Below, piece by piece: positions 7,749 to 14,731 of a DNA stretch of 26,481 nt; position 1 is the stretch's first letter, and each line of letters starts with the position of its first letter. Made by a program: the position numbers and the translations under genes. The notes under the pieces were generated by a model that saw only the letters and a program-made list of their open reading frames with translations, was not told the origin of the DNA and did no database searches. Source of the DNA: Lentisphaeria bacterium UBA1791 (GTDB taxonomy: Bacteria; Verrucomicrobiota; Lentisphaeria; Victivallales; Victivallaceae); contig DCFZ01000060.1 in assembly GCA_002314455.1 (NCBI GenBank), positions 13,192 to 39,672 of the forward strand, written 5' to 3'.

Positions 7749-8948
7749 TTACAGCAAATGCCCCATACGCTCTTTTTTGGTCTGCAGATAGCGGGCGTTT
7801 TCCTTGCCCGGAGCGATCACCAGCGGAATCCGCTCGGTGATCTCAAGTCCGTAGCCGGAAATGCCGACGAGCTTGCTCGGATTGTTGGTGAGCAAACGAA
7901 TCGATTTGATGCCGAGATCCAACAATATCTGGACTCCGACGCCGTATTCGCGCAGATCGCCGGGGAAGCCGAGCTTCTCATTGGCTTCGACGGTGTCGCA
8001 TCCGGCTTCCTGCAGCTGGTAGGCGTGGATCTTGTTGAAAATGCCGATGCCGCGCCCTTCCTGACGCAGATAGACGAGCACGCCCGAACCGTTTTCGACG
8101 ATCATCTGCATCGAGCGATGAAGCTGATCGCCGCAGTCGCAGCGTTTCGAGCCGAAAACGTCGCCGGTCAGACATTCGCTGTGGACACGCACCAGAACGT
8201 TCTGCTGATTTCTGACGTCGCCGTAGATCAGCGCGAGATGCTCGTTGGCATCGACCTTGGTGCGGTAGGGCACGACCTTGAAATCGCCGTAGATCGTCGG
8301 CAATTTCGCGTCGACGCCGCGAATAATCAGTTTCTCGTGGTGGCGGCGGTAGGTGATGAGGTCGGCGACCGTGCCCCACTTCAAATTGTGCTTCTGACGG
8401 AATTCGTCGAGATCGGCGAGCCGCGCCATGTGACCGTCGGCTTTCATGATCTCGCAGATGACCCCGGCGGGCGTCAATCCGGCGAGGCGCGCCAGATCGA
8501 CCGCCGCTTCGGTATGGCCGGTGCGCTGAAGCACGCCGCCCGGACGCGCGATCAGCGGGAAAAGATGCCCCGGCGACGAGAAATCGCGCCCGGTCGCGGC
8601 GGGATCAATCAGCTTGCGCACCGTCGTCGCGCGGTCAAAGGCGCTGATGCCGGTCGTCGTGCCTTCGATCGCATCGACGCTCTGGGTAAAGGCGGTGCCG
8701 AAGTGGTCGCGATGCGCTTCGGGCGCATCGAGATCGAGCCGCGCGGCACACTCCTCGTTGAGCGGGCAGCAGATGAGTCCGCAGGCGTGGGTCGCCATAA
8801 AGGCGATCGCTTCCGGCGTCACCTTTTCGGCGGCGATGACGAGATCGCCCTCGTTTTCGCGGTTGGCGTCGTCGGTGATGATGACCATACGCCCCGCGCG
8901 AATCTCGGCGATCAGCTCCTCGGGCGTATTGAATTGATAATCAGCCAT
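7749..8948 (-). CDS. ribBA: Bifunctional DHBP synthase / GTP cyclohydrolase II
   Basis: The 399-residue protein is full-length for RibBA, which supplies both precursors of riboflavin. The N-terminal 3,4-dihydroxy-2-butanone-4-phosphate synthase domain (1-205) has DDANRENEGD (26-35), SPGHLFPL (125-132) and GHTEAAVDL (144-152). The C-terminal GTP cyclohydrolase II domain (206-399) has the zinc cysteines Cys259, Cys270 and Cys272 (HSECLTGD, KRCDCGDQ), RQEGRGIGI (295-303) and TNNPSKL. All catalytic landmarks are present, so both activities are expected. GAGG at 8957-8960, lying inside the last codons of ymdB, precedes the ATG by 8 bases. Only three bases separate it from ymdB. No FMN riboswitch is visible, since the gene is internal to an operon. 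Confidence 0.96.
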   Translation of the reverse strand: MADYQFNTPEELIAEIRAGRMVIITDDANRENEGDLVIAAEKVTPEAIAFMATHACGLICCPLNEECAARLDLDAPEAHRDHFGTAFTQSVDAIEGTTTGISAFDRATTVRKLIDPAATGRDFSSPGHLFPLIARPGGVLQRTGHTEAAVDLARLAGLTPAGVICEIMKADGHMARLADLDEFRQKHNLKWGTVADLITYRRHHEKLIIRGVDAKLPTIYGDFKVVPYRTKVDANEHLALIYGDVRNQQNVLVRVHSECLTGDVFGSKRCDCGDQLHRSMQMIVENGSGVLVYLRQEGRGIGIFNKIHAYQLQEAGCDTVEANEKLGFPGDLREYGVGVQILLDLGIKSIRLLTNNPSKLVGISGYGLEITERIPLVIAPGKENARYLQTKKERMGHLL

Positions 8949-8951
8949 AAA

Positions 8952-9740
8952 CTATACCTCAATCGTTCGTGACAAAGTTTCGATCTGCGATGCCCGCCCG
9001 GTGGCGGGATCATAGGTGATGACCGCACCGTCGAGGCGGATCACGCCCTTCTCTACGACCGTCAGACGCACCGGCATGCCGGTCGTGAATTTCTGCAACA
9101 CGTCGGGAATCGCGCGCCCCAAAATGCTCGCGTCGCCCCCCGCCATACCGGCGTCGGTCAGCATCGCCGTGCCGGCAGCGGAAACACGCGCGTCGTTGGT
9201 CTGAACGTGCGTATGGGTGCCGATGACCGCCGTCACGCGGCCGTCGAGATAGTGCTGCATCGCGAGCTTTTCGCTGGTCGCCTCGGCGTGGAAATCGACG
9301 AGAATCGTCTTGACGGTGGACGGCAGACTTTTGAGCACCTGATCCGCCGTTTCAAACGGGCAGTAGGCGCTGTCGCGCATAAAGACTTTGCCCTGCAAGG
9401 CGATGACGGCGACGCTGCCCCCGGCGGGATTGTCGAAAACGCCGTACCCCTTGCCCGGCTGACACTTGGCGTAGTTCGCCGGACGGACGACGTTTTTACA
9501 GGTGGCGATTTCCGCTTCAAACCCCTTTTGATCCCAAGTGTGATCGCCGAGCGTAATGACGTCGGCAAAGGGGACGAGGTCGCGCACGCAACTTGCGGAG
9601 ATCCCGTTGCCGGCGGCGGCGTTTTCCCCGTTGACGACGACGAATTGGACGTTGTATTCGCGCCGCAATTCCGGCACCAGGCGGCGCACCGCTTCGCGAC
9701 CGCCCTTGCCGACGACGTCACCGATAAAAAGAAGTTTCAT
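8952..9740 (-). CDS. ymdB: YmdB-family metallophosphoesterase
   Basis: The 262-residue product fits the YmdB/TIGR00282 family of calcineurin-like phosphodiesterases; Bacillus YmdB hydrolyses 2',3'-cyclic nucleotides and affects biofilm and sporulation decisions. Metal-site residues seen are Asp8 (FIGDVVGKGG), Glu39-Asn40 (NGENAAAGNG), His67, His151 (FHAEATSEK), and His176/His178 (GTHTHVQT). The usual Asn of the GNH motif is Asp66 here (LGDHTWD). I place the start at the ATG giving MKLLFIGDVV; in-frame ATGs at 9749 and 9755 are possible, and no strong ribosome site decides. It is the first gene of a five-gene minus-strand operon, with a hairpin and a promoter just upstream. Confidence 0.9.
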   Translation of the reverse strand: MKLLFIGDVVGKGGREAVRRLVPELRREYNVQFVVVNGENAAAGNGISASCVRDLVPFADVITLGDHTWDQKGFEAEIATCKNVVRPANYAKCQPGKGYGVFDNPAGGSVAVIALQGKVFMRDSAYCPFETADQVLKSLPSTVKTILVDFHAEATSEKLAMQHYLDGRVTAVIGTHTHVQTNDARVSAAGTAMLTDAGMAGGDASILGRAIPDVLQKFTTGMPVRLTVVEKGVIRLDGAVITYDPATGRASQIETLSRTIEV

Positions 9741-9764
9741 AACGCGCATTTCCATTTTTTGGAC

Positions 9765-9781
9765 GGATACCAAAGGTATCC
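9765..9781 (-). promoter_or_regulatory. Perfect inverted repeat in the ymdB leader
   Basis: GGATACC (9765-9771) and GGTATCC (9775-9781) form a perfect 7-bp stem with a 3-base loop. It lies between the predicted ymdB promoter and its start codon, so it would be part of the ymdB 5' untranslated RNA, or an operator. No T run follows immediately on either strand (the minus strand reads GTCC then six As), so it is not a standard terminator. Confidence 0.45.
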
Positions 9782-9797
9782 GGTTGTCACCTTGTTT

Positions 9798-9826
9798 AAT
9801 ATACACCCGTTGCGGTGCGAAGTCCA
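9798..9826 (-). promoter_or_regulatory. Sigma70-type promoter for the ymdB-ribBA operon
   Basis: On the minus strand TGGACT (9826-9821) and TATATT (9803-9798) are spaced by 17 bases, upstream of ymdB. The -35 match is partial (4 of 6); the -10 box matches the TATATT seen at other promoters of this window. Confidence 0.55.
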
Positions 9827-9827
9827 C

Positions 9828-9856
9828 TTGATTTTTTGCTTCTCGCGGGATATTGT
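9828..9856 (+). promoter_or_regulatory. Promoter for the Sel1 lipoprotein gene
   Basis: TTGATT (9828-9833), 17 bases, TATTGT (9851-9856), giving a short leader before the AGGAG (9877-9881) and ATG 9887. An overlapping TATAAC at 9856-9861 is an alternative -10. Its -35 box lies one base from the -35 box of the opposite promoter. Confidence 0.45.
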
Positions 9857-9886
9857 ATAACAACTTTCAATCGCAAAGGAGAAAAA

Positions 9887-10378
9887 ATGAAAATTCAAAC
9901 TCTTTTCATCAGTTCGTTGAGTCTTGTCTGTCTGTTGGCAGGTTGCAAAAGTGAATCCGGGGAGCCAAGCGGTTTGTCCCAGCGGGCGGAAAACGTAGAA
10001 TCCGCCGCCACCGAACGCTTTCAGGATGCAGGCGACAATCTGAAACGCCAGGGCGAACTGGTCAAGCAAAGTTACGAAAAAGCCAGCGCCGACATCAAGG
10101 AAAGCGCCCAGTCTGCCGGAAAAGAGATCAAAGAGAGCGCCAAATCCGCCGGCGACACCTTTTCCGAAAAGCTCGACAAGCCCAGCGACAGCAAGGGCAT
10201 TCAGCGGTGCCGTCAGGCCGCCGAAAACGGCGACCGCAAAGCGCAGTACACCCTCGGCATCTGCTACCGCGACGGCAATGGCGTCACCAAAGATCTGACG
10301 CTGGCGAAATACTGGTTTGAGAAGTCCGCCAAGCAAGGGCACGCCCCCGCGATCCAGGCGCTGAAAAATTTGAAATAA
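9887..10378 (+). CDS. Small lipoprotein with a coiled-coil segment and Sel1-like repeat
   Basis: The 163-residue product starts with a lipoprotein signal (lipobox LAGC, lipidated Cys20). Residues 35-95 are Lys/Glu/Ala-rich with repeated 11-residue-like helical patterns (KESAQSAGKEIKESAKSAG), probably an extended amphipathic or coiled-coil rod. The C-terminal 55 residues read AENGDRKAQYTLGICYRDG and AKYWFEKSAKQGHAPAI, which is about one and a half Sel1-type TPR repeats used for protein binding. Function is unknown; it is probably a membrane-anchored adaptor in the periplasm. AGGAG five bases before ATG 9887 fixes the start, rejecting an open frame back to 9815. It is a single-gene unit, divergent from ymdB and convergent with murE (45-base gap). 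Confidence 0.85.
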   Translation: MKIQTLFISSLSLVCLLAGCKSESGEPSGLSQRAENVESAATERFQDAGDNLKRQGELVKQSYEKASADIKESAQSAGKEIKESAKSAGDTFSEKLDKPSDSKGIQRCRQAAENGDRKAQYTLGICYRDGNGVTKDLTLAKYWFEKSAKQGHAPAIQALKNLK

Positions 10379-10423
10379 CGCACCGACCGCTTCGGAGGCA
10401 TTCCTCTTTGCGTCCGCGGCGGT

Positions 10424-11881
10424 TTATCTTTTCAACCACGCGCGAATGACGGCGGCGTCGCTGAAAAAATGACGCACGCGGTTGATTTCCTGATAATCCT
10501 CGTGGCCCTTGCCGGCGATCAGGATAAAATCGCCCGCTTTTGCCGAAGACAAGGCATATTCGATCGCTTCGCGGCGGTCGGCGATGCGGACAAATTTTTT
10601 CCCCTGCGGGATCCCGGCAACGATCTCGTCGATGATCGCTTCGGGGTCTTCCGTGCGGGGATTGTCGCTCGTCACGATGACCTGATCGCTCATTTCCGCC
10701 ACGACACGCCCCATGCGCGGACGCTTGCTCCGGTCGCGGTCGCCCCCTGCCCCGAAAACGGTGATGATCTCTTTTTCCGCCGTCTTCCGCAAGATTGAAA
10801 GCACATTTTTCAACGCGTCGTCGGTATGCGCATAATCGACAAATGCGACCGCGCCGCCGGGCAGATCGTGCCGCTCCAGCCTGCCGGGTGCGGAAACGCA
10901 ATCGGCGGCGGCGCGAAGCAATGTCGGATCGTCGATCGCAAGCGCCCGCGCCGCCAAAAGCGCACCCGCCAGATTGGCGACGTTGTGACGGCCGATCAGC
11001 GGCGTTGAAACAGCCAGCGTCGCCGCTTTGCCGGTCAGCGTGAAACGCGATCCGTCGGCGGAAAGCGCCACATTTTCGATCCGCCAGTCGGCGTCGGGGG
11101 CGCTCCCGAACGTGCACGTATTTTGGACGCCGCGCAATTCATCGCGCAACCTCGCGCCATAGGGATCGTCAATGTTGATGACCGCACAGCCCAAAGGAGT
11201 AAGATATTCCGTAAACAACCGCTTTTTGGCGGCGAAATAATGTTCCATATCCCGATGATAATCGAGGTGATCGCCGGTCAGATTGGTAAAGACGGCGACT
11301 TTTATCTGCAACCCCGCCAACCGCCGTTGATCGAGCGAATGGCTCGAGACTTCCATCGCGGCAAAGCGAAGTTGATTTTGCCTCATTTCTTTGAGCAAGG
11401 CGAAAAACTCCCCGGCACCGGGCGTCGTCGCGTGCGCGGCGCAACGGGTCTTGCCGTCGTCCAGTTCGACCGTCGAGACCATACCGCAACGCTCGTTTGC
11501 CGTCGTCAGAATATGGCGCAAAAAGTATACGGTGCTCGTCTTGCCGTTGGTTCCGGTTACGCCGACGACGTTGAGCGCCTCGTCGGGGAAATCGCAACGC
11601 GCCCTTTCCAAACGCGAGTAAGCCGCCGCCGCGTCGCGCACCTGAAGCAGCGTTACATCGGGAAGCGGCGCGATTTTTTCCTCGCAAAGGATGATCTTCG
11701 CCCCGGCGGCAACGGCGTCGGGAATGAATTTTTTGCCGTCGACGTTGACGCCGCGAATGGCGACAAACAAACTTCCATCGGAAACGGCGCGCGAATCACA
11801 GGTGATCTTTTCCGGCAACGGCAGATCGGTCGCGTCGCGCTCGACAACGAGGTCGCCGAGCACGGAAAACAAGGTTTTCAC
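10424..11881 (-). CDS. murE: UDP-MurNAc-L-Ala-D-Glu:meso-DAP ligase
   Basis: The 485-residue Mur ligase adds the third peptide residue to the cytoplasmic peptidoglycan precursor. The ATP-binding loop VTGTNGKTST is at 108-117, the central domain has EVSSHSLDQRR and FTNLTGDHLDYH, and a Lys of AAKKRLF is the likely carbamylated one. The C-terminal DNPR (406-409) is the known signature of meso-diaminopimelate-specific MurE, so DAP-type peptidoglycan is expected. The start is GTG 11881, sharing GTGA with the murF stop; the frame stays open to 12520, but that extension is antisense-like sequence within murF. MurE is the last gene of its operon and comes after murF, the reverse of the usual order. 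Confidence 0.96.
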   Translation of the reverse strand: MKTLFSVLGDLVVERDATDLPLPEKITCDSRAVSDGSLFVAIRGVNVDGKKFIPDAVAAGAKIILCEEKIAPLPDVTLLQVRDAAAAYSRLERARCDFPDEALNVVGVTGTNGKTSTVYFLRHILTTANERCGMVSTVELDDGKTRCAAHATTPGAGEFFALLKEMRQNQLRFAAMEVSSHSLDQRRLAGLQIKVAVFTNLTGDHLDYHRDMEHYFAAKKRLFTEYLTPLGCAVINIDDPYGARLRDELRGVQNTCTFGSAPDADWRIENVALSADGSRFTLTGKAATLAVSTPLIGRHNVANLAGALLAARALAIDDPTLLRAAADCVSAPGRLERHDLPGGAVAFVDYAHTDDALKNVLSILRKTAEKEIITVFGAGGDRDRSKRPRMGRVVAEMSDQVIVTSDNPRTEDPEAIIDEIVAGIPQGKKFVRIADRREAIEYALSSAKAGDFILIAGKGHEDYQEINRVRHFFSDAAVIRAWLKR

Positions 11882-13245
11882 CGCGCTTCCTCCGGAATGA
11901 GCTTTTCCAATGCCGTGCCGCGGGAACCTTTGAGGAAAACGAGGTCGCCCTGCCGGACGATCGCCGCGAGATCGCCCGTCGCACTGTCGGCAAAGTGGAT
12001 GAATTCCCCGACGCCGGCAAATTCCCCGCCGACGGTGACGATGCGGGCGTGCGGAAAAAGTTTTTTGGCAAGTTGCGCCGTTTCCGCGTGCGCACGCTCG
12101 GAAACGCCCCCCAATTCCCGCATGCCGCCGAGGACGATCACAAGGTGCGCGTCGTTTGTGCAACTTTCGGCAAGTTGCGTCAACGTCGCTTTCATACTTG
12201 CCGGATTGGCGTTGTAGGCGTCGTTGAGATAGGTGATGCCGTTCAGCGTGGTGCGCTTCATCCGCATACCGGGCAATTGCGTCTGCGGCAAGCCGCGCGC
12301 GATCGTCGCCGCGTCGATGCCGAGCGCCCACGCGGCGGCGGCGGCCCCGGCGGCGTTGAGCGCCTGATGCGCACCGCCGAGATGCCACGAAATTTCCACC
12401 GCATTCCCGTCGGGGAAGTGAAGCAAAAAGCGGCTTCCTGCAAGATCGCCGCTCAAATATTCCGAATAAAAATCGCAGCCGGCATGATCGCCGAACCACA
12501 AAATCTTTTTGTTTTCGCAAGCTTTGGCGAGCACGTCGCGCTCCGGCGCGAGCGCGGGCAAAACAACAACGCCGTCGGTCGCAAGCCCCGCGATGATCGA
12601 CGCCTTTTCCCGGGCGACGCCGGCGAGGTCGATCAATTTTTCCAGATGACAGGGGGCGATCGAATTGACGATCGCAACGTCAGGCCGCGCGGTCAAGCTC
12701 AACGGCGCGATCTCGCCGGGCGAACTTGTCCCCATCTCAATCACGGCGTAACGGTGACGCTCCGTCAGGCGGAAAAGATTTTGCGGCACACCGATCTGAT
12801 TGTTGGTATTGCCCTCGGTCGCGAGGACTTCCTCCGCCGACGCGGCGGCGTTGAAAATCGCACGGAGCATCTCTTTGACGCTCGTCTTGCCGACGCTTCC
12901 CGTAACGCCGGCAACGGCAAGTTGCGGAAAATGCATCCGGTACGCGTGCGCCAGCTGCTGATAGGCGACGAGCGTATCTTTTACGACCAGACGCGGCAGC
13001 GCGACCGCATTCGCTTTTTCTTCGCAATCGGCGGCGACGCAGAGCGCCGCGGCGCCGTTGGCGCATGCGGCGGCGAGAAAATCGTGCCCGTCAAAGCGTT
13101 CGCCTTTCAGAGCGAGAAACAATTTTCCCCGCCCGTCGGCGCGGCTGTCGGTGTAGACGCTTTGAACGCCGGATAGTGAAGAAACGCCGCTCCAGATACC
13201 TGAAACGGCGGCTCTCATTTCCTCGATGGCAAGTTGCTCTTTCAT
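11878..13245 (-). CDS. murF: UDP-MurNAc-tripeptide:D-Ala-D-Ala ligase
   Basis: The 455-residue protein is a full-length MurF, which adds D-Ala-D-Ala to complete the UDP-MurNAc-pentapeptide. The N-terminal part has SVYTDSRADGRGKLFLALKGERFDGHDF, split across residues 29-56, the typical uridine-side domain. The ATP loop is GVTGSVGKTSVK (113-124) and the central domain has EGNTNNQIGVP and EMGTSSPGEI, followed by NDAYNANPASM, which is a strong MurF marker. It overlaps both neighbours by four bases (ATGA with the lipoprotein, GTGA with murE), so the proteins are probably made in step. Control is expected from the promoter at 14188-14216. Confidence 0.96.
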   Translation of the reverse strand: MKEQLAIEEMRAAVSGIWSGVSSLSGVQSVYTDSRADGRGKLFLALKGERFDGHDFLAAACANGAAALCVAADCEEKANAVALPRLVVKDTLVAYQQLAHAYRMHFPQLAVAGVTGSVGKTSVKEMLRAIFNAAASAEEVLATEGNTNNQIGVPQNLFRLTERHRYAVIEMGTSSPGEIAPLSLTARPDVAIVNSIAPCHLEKLIDLAGVAREKASIIAGLATDGVVVLPALAPERDVLAKACENKKILWFGDHAGCDFYSEYLSGDLAGSRFLLHFPDGNAVEISWHLGGAHQALNAAGAAAAAWALGIDAATIARGLPQTQLPGMRMKRTTLNGITYLNDAYNANPASMKATLTQLAESCTNDAHLVIVLGGMRELGGVSERAHAETAQLAKKLFPHARIVTVGGEFAGVGEFIHFADSATGDLAAIVRQGDLVFLKGSRGTALEKLIPEEAR

Positions 13246-13835
13246 CGCTGATTGACGTTGAGGATCTGACGAACGGTGTCCCCGCGGAAAATCAACCGCA
13301 CGGTCTCGTCCGGAGTCGACCAGTAGATCCAGGTCTCATTGCGCAAGTCGGGGGTGCGGATCGGCGGCGGCGGCCCGTAGGTCAGCAGAACGGCCCGCTG
13401 ATCCATGCCGGGCATCACTTCGCCGCGGCGCACGCGCGCCAAAACCTGCGGCGACAGCCCCGCAAACTGCTCTTCCGGCGGTTGCGTGGTAAAGGTATCT
13501 TTGATGTAATCGCGCATCGAGCAGATGCGGTAACCGTCCTTGAACTTGATCGCGTACTGCTTGCCCGTCGTATCGCGGAAGCGGATCTTCTGACTCCAGT
13601 AATCCGTCCCTTCCGGGATGATCTCGGTGCCGACCGGGATGAACGCGCCGCGCTGAATATTCAGACAGCTGATATCCATCGGATCGGTATACCAGATGTT
13701 GTAACGGGTATAGATCTTGTCTTCCGGGCCCAACTGGAAAACTTCCGAAAAGACAACGGGATCGGGCATACAGCCGGTCAGCGAAACGGCGACCATCGCC
13801 GCCGCGACCGCGATTTTGATCTTGGACGGTTTCAT
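13242..13835 (-). CDS. BamE/SmpA-like outer-membrane lipoprotein
   Basis: The 197-residue product has a clear lipoprotein signal (SLTGC, Cys22). Residues 25-115 do not recall a family I can name. The last 65 residues (RRGEVMPGMDQRAVLLTYG, then P-rich turn, then NETWIYW and VRLIFRGDTVRQI) look like the SmpA/OmlA (BamE) fold: a helix with a GM-x-x-x-V/L pattern, a G-P turn, and strands with W-Y and F-x-x-x-x-V. BamE helps the BAM complex insert outer-membrane proteins, but the long N-terminal part is unlike BamE, so a different envelope role is possible. AGGAG (13840-13844) precedes the ATG by 4 bases. Its stop overlaps the murF start (ATGA), linking it to precursor synthesis. Confidence 0.75.
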   Translation of the reverse strand: MKPSKIKIAVAAAMVAVSLTGCMPDPVVFSEVFQLGPEDKIYTRYNIWYTDPMDISCLNIQRGAFIPVGTEIIPEGTDYWSQKIRFRDTTGKQYAIKFKDGYRICSMRDYIKDTFTTQPPEEQFAGLSPQVLARVRRGEVMPGMDQRAVLLTYGPPPPIRTPDLRNETWIYWSTPDETVRLIFRGDTVRQILNVNQR

Positions 13836-13853
13836 CTTGCTCCTATTTTGCCG

Positions 13854-14123
13854 TCAGCAGGCAAAGACCTTTTCAAGGTCGACTTTGGCGTACGCGTTGA
13901 GCGTCACCAGCGTCTTGGTGTGGATAATGCCGGAAAGGCGGGTCATTTCCGTCGCGATGATCCCCGCGAGTTTCGCGTTATCGGAAACGCGGATGACGGC
14001 GACCAGATCGTACTCGCCAGCCACGGAATAAACTTCGGAAACTCCGTTGATCGCCATCAACCCCTTGACGACAGATTCGATCATTGCCCGTTCGACATTC
14101 ACCAACACGACACCGGTCACCAT
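13854..14123 (-). CDS. Stand-alone AsnC/Lrp ligand-binding (RAM) domain protein
   Basis: The 89-residue protein is only the alpha-beta ligand-binding and oligomerisation domain of Lrp/AsnC regulators (VTGVVLVNVERAM, then VSEVYSVAGEYDLVAVIRV, then TKTLVTLNAYAKV); the DNA-binding helix-turn-helix is missing. Such stand-alone domains bind amino acids or other small effectors and form dimers to octamers, and some may modulate partner regulators or enzymes. Here it is the first gene of an operon with a lipoprotein, murF and murE, so a link to amino-acid supply for peptidoglycan is an inference. AGGAG (14133-14137) lies 9 bases before the ATG. It is a complete gene, not a truncation, as it has its own ribosome site and promoter. 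Confidence 0.88.
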   Translation of the reverse strand: MVTGVVLVNVERAMIESVVKGLMAINGVSEVYSVAGEYDLVAVIRVSDNAKLAGIIATEMTRLSGIIHTKTLVTLNAYAKVDLEKVFAC

Positions 14124-14159
14124 AAACGCGCACTCCTTGTTTAAAAATTTGTACTACGC

Positions 14160-14177
14160 GGAGGGATCATTCCCCCC
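14160..14177 (-). promoter_or_regulatory. Leader hairpin of the murF-murE operon
   Basis: GGAGGGA and TCCCCCC form a 7-bp stem with one A-C mismatch and a TCAT loop, placed right at the expected transcript start, 5' of the first ribosome site. It could stabilise the transcript; a regulatory function is only a guess. Confidence 0.3.
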
Positions 14178-14187
14178 TGCCGGTCAT

Positions 14188-14216
14188 ATTATAATGGCAA
14201 AAGTGTAATAGTTCAA
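14188..14216 (-). promoter_or_regulatory. Near-consensus sigma70 promoter of the AsnC-like/lipoprotein/murF/murE operon
   Basis: On the minus strand TTGAAC (14216-14211), a 17-base spacer, and TATAAT (14193-14188). This is the best match to the sigma70 consensus in the window, and no other promoter is seen before the four genes it precedes. Confidence 0.8.
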
Positions 14217-14218
14217 GC

Positions 14219-14238
14219 GAAAAAAAACGGATTTTTTC
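14219..14238 (-). terminator. Weak A/T hairpin with T run after the STAS gene
   Basis: Just past the STAS stop, the minus strand reads six As, TCCG, then eight Ts. The A and T runs can pair, but no GC stem is present, so termination may be leaky and alaS-STAS transcripts might read into the next operon. Confidence 0.3.
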
Positions 14239-14731
14239 AATTTTTCGCGTCGGAACGCAATTTTTCCACGTCTTTTTCCGCAAATTCGATGACGGAAGCG
14301 AATTTTTCGACGTTGGCGGAATCCGCCGCCGCGAGCTCCTTGTGCGCCTCGACGACCGTTTCGGCGACCGAAAGTTGCGAAGTCGCCGCTTCCGCCGCCG
14401 CGGCGTCACGGGTCGAAACTTCCGCCGTCGTAAAGGTAAAGAGCTTTTGCACGCCGAGTCCGCGCAACGAACCGAGCAGATGCTCCGAAGCGTTGCACAA
14501 TTCGACGGAAATCTGCGAACGGCGCAAGGCGACGGAAAGCATCGTCAGCACCCCCATAAAGGTGCTGTCCATCGCCTGACAATGAGTCAGGTCGATCCGG
14601 ATGCTCCGCACGATTTCCGGCTTGCGCGCAATATCGCGCAACGGCACCGCGTACTCGAAATTCGCCCGCCCGGAAACGGTGATCTCAAACGCACCGTCGC
14701 GGTTGGCGATCAGCAAATCGCCGCTTTTCAT
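14237..14731 (-). CDS. STAS-domain (anti-anti-sigma-like) protein
   Basis: The first 100 residues of this 164-residue protein form a STAS domain: a beta strand with FEITVSGRANFE, then RIDLTHCQAMDSTFMGVLTML, in which Ser56 of MDST matches the serine phosphorylated in SpoIIAA-type anti-anti-sigma factors. Residues 100-164 are a Glu/Ala-rich helix extension not present in SpoIIAA. A role as a phosphorylation switch or as a scaffold in a partner-switching system is plausible; no kinase or phosphatase partner is nearby. GGAGG (14736-14740) lies inside the end of alaS, and the ATG overlaps the alaS stop (ATGA), so its translation depends on AlaRS synthesis. The longer frame to 14956 runs through alaS and is not used. 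Confidence 0.87.
   Translation of the reverse strand: MKSGDLLIANRDGAFEITVSGRANFEYAVPLRDIARKPEIVRSIRIDLTHCQAMDSTFMGVLTMLSVALRRSQISVELCNASEHLLGSLRGLGVQKLFTFTTAEVSTRDAAAAEAATSQLSVAETVVEAHKELAAADSANVEKFASVIEFAEKDVEKLRSDAKN

Noticed and set aside
10379..10423. Terminator between the Sel1 gene and murE
   Set aside because: Only a 4-bp GAGG/CCTC stem is present; too weak to call.
11882..12520. Longer murE frame (698 residues)
   Set aside because: The extra part lies inside murF in another frame; GTG 11881 gives the normal MurE length and start.
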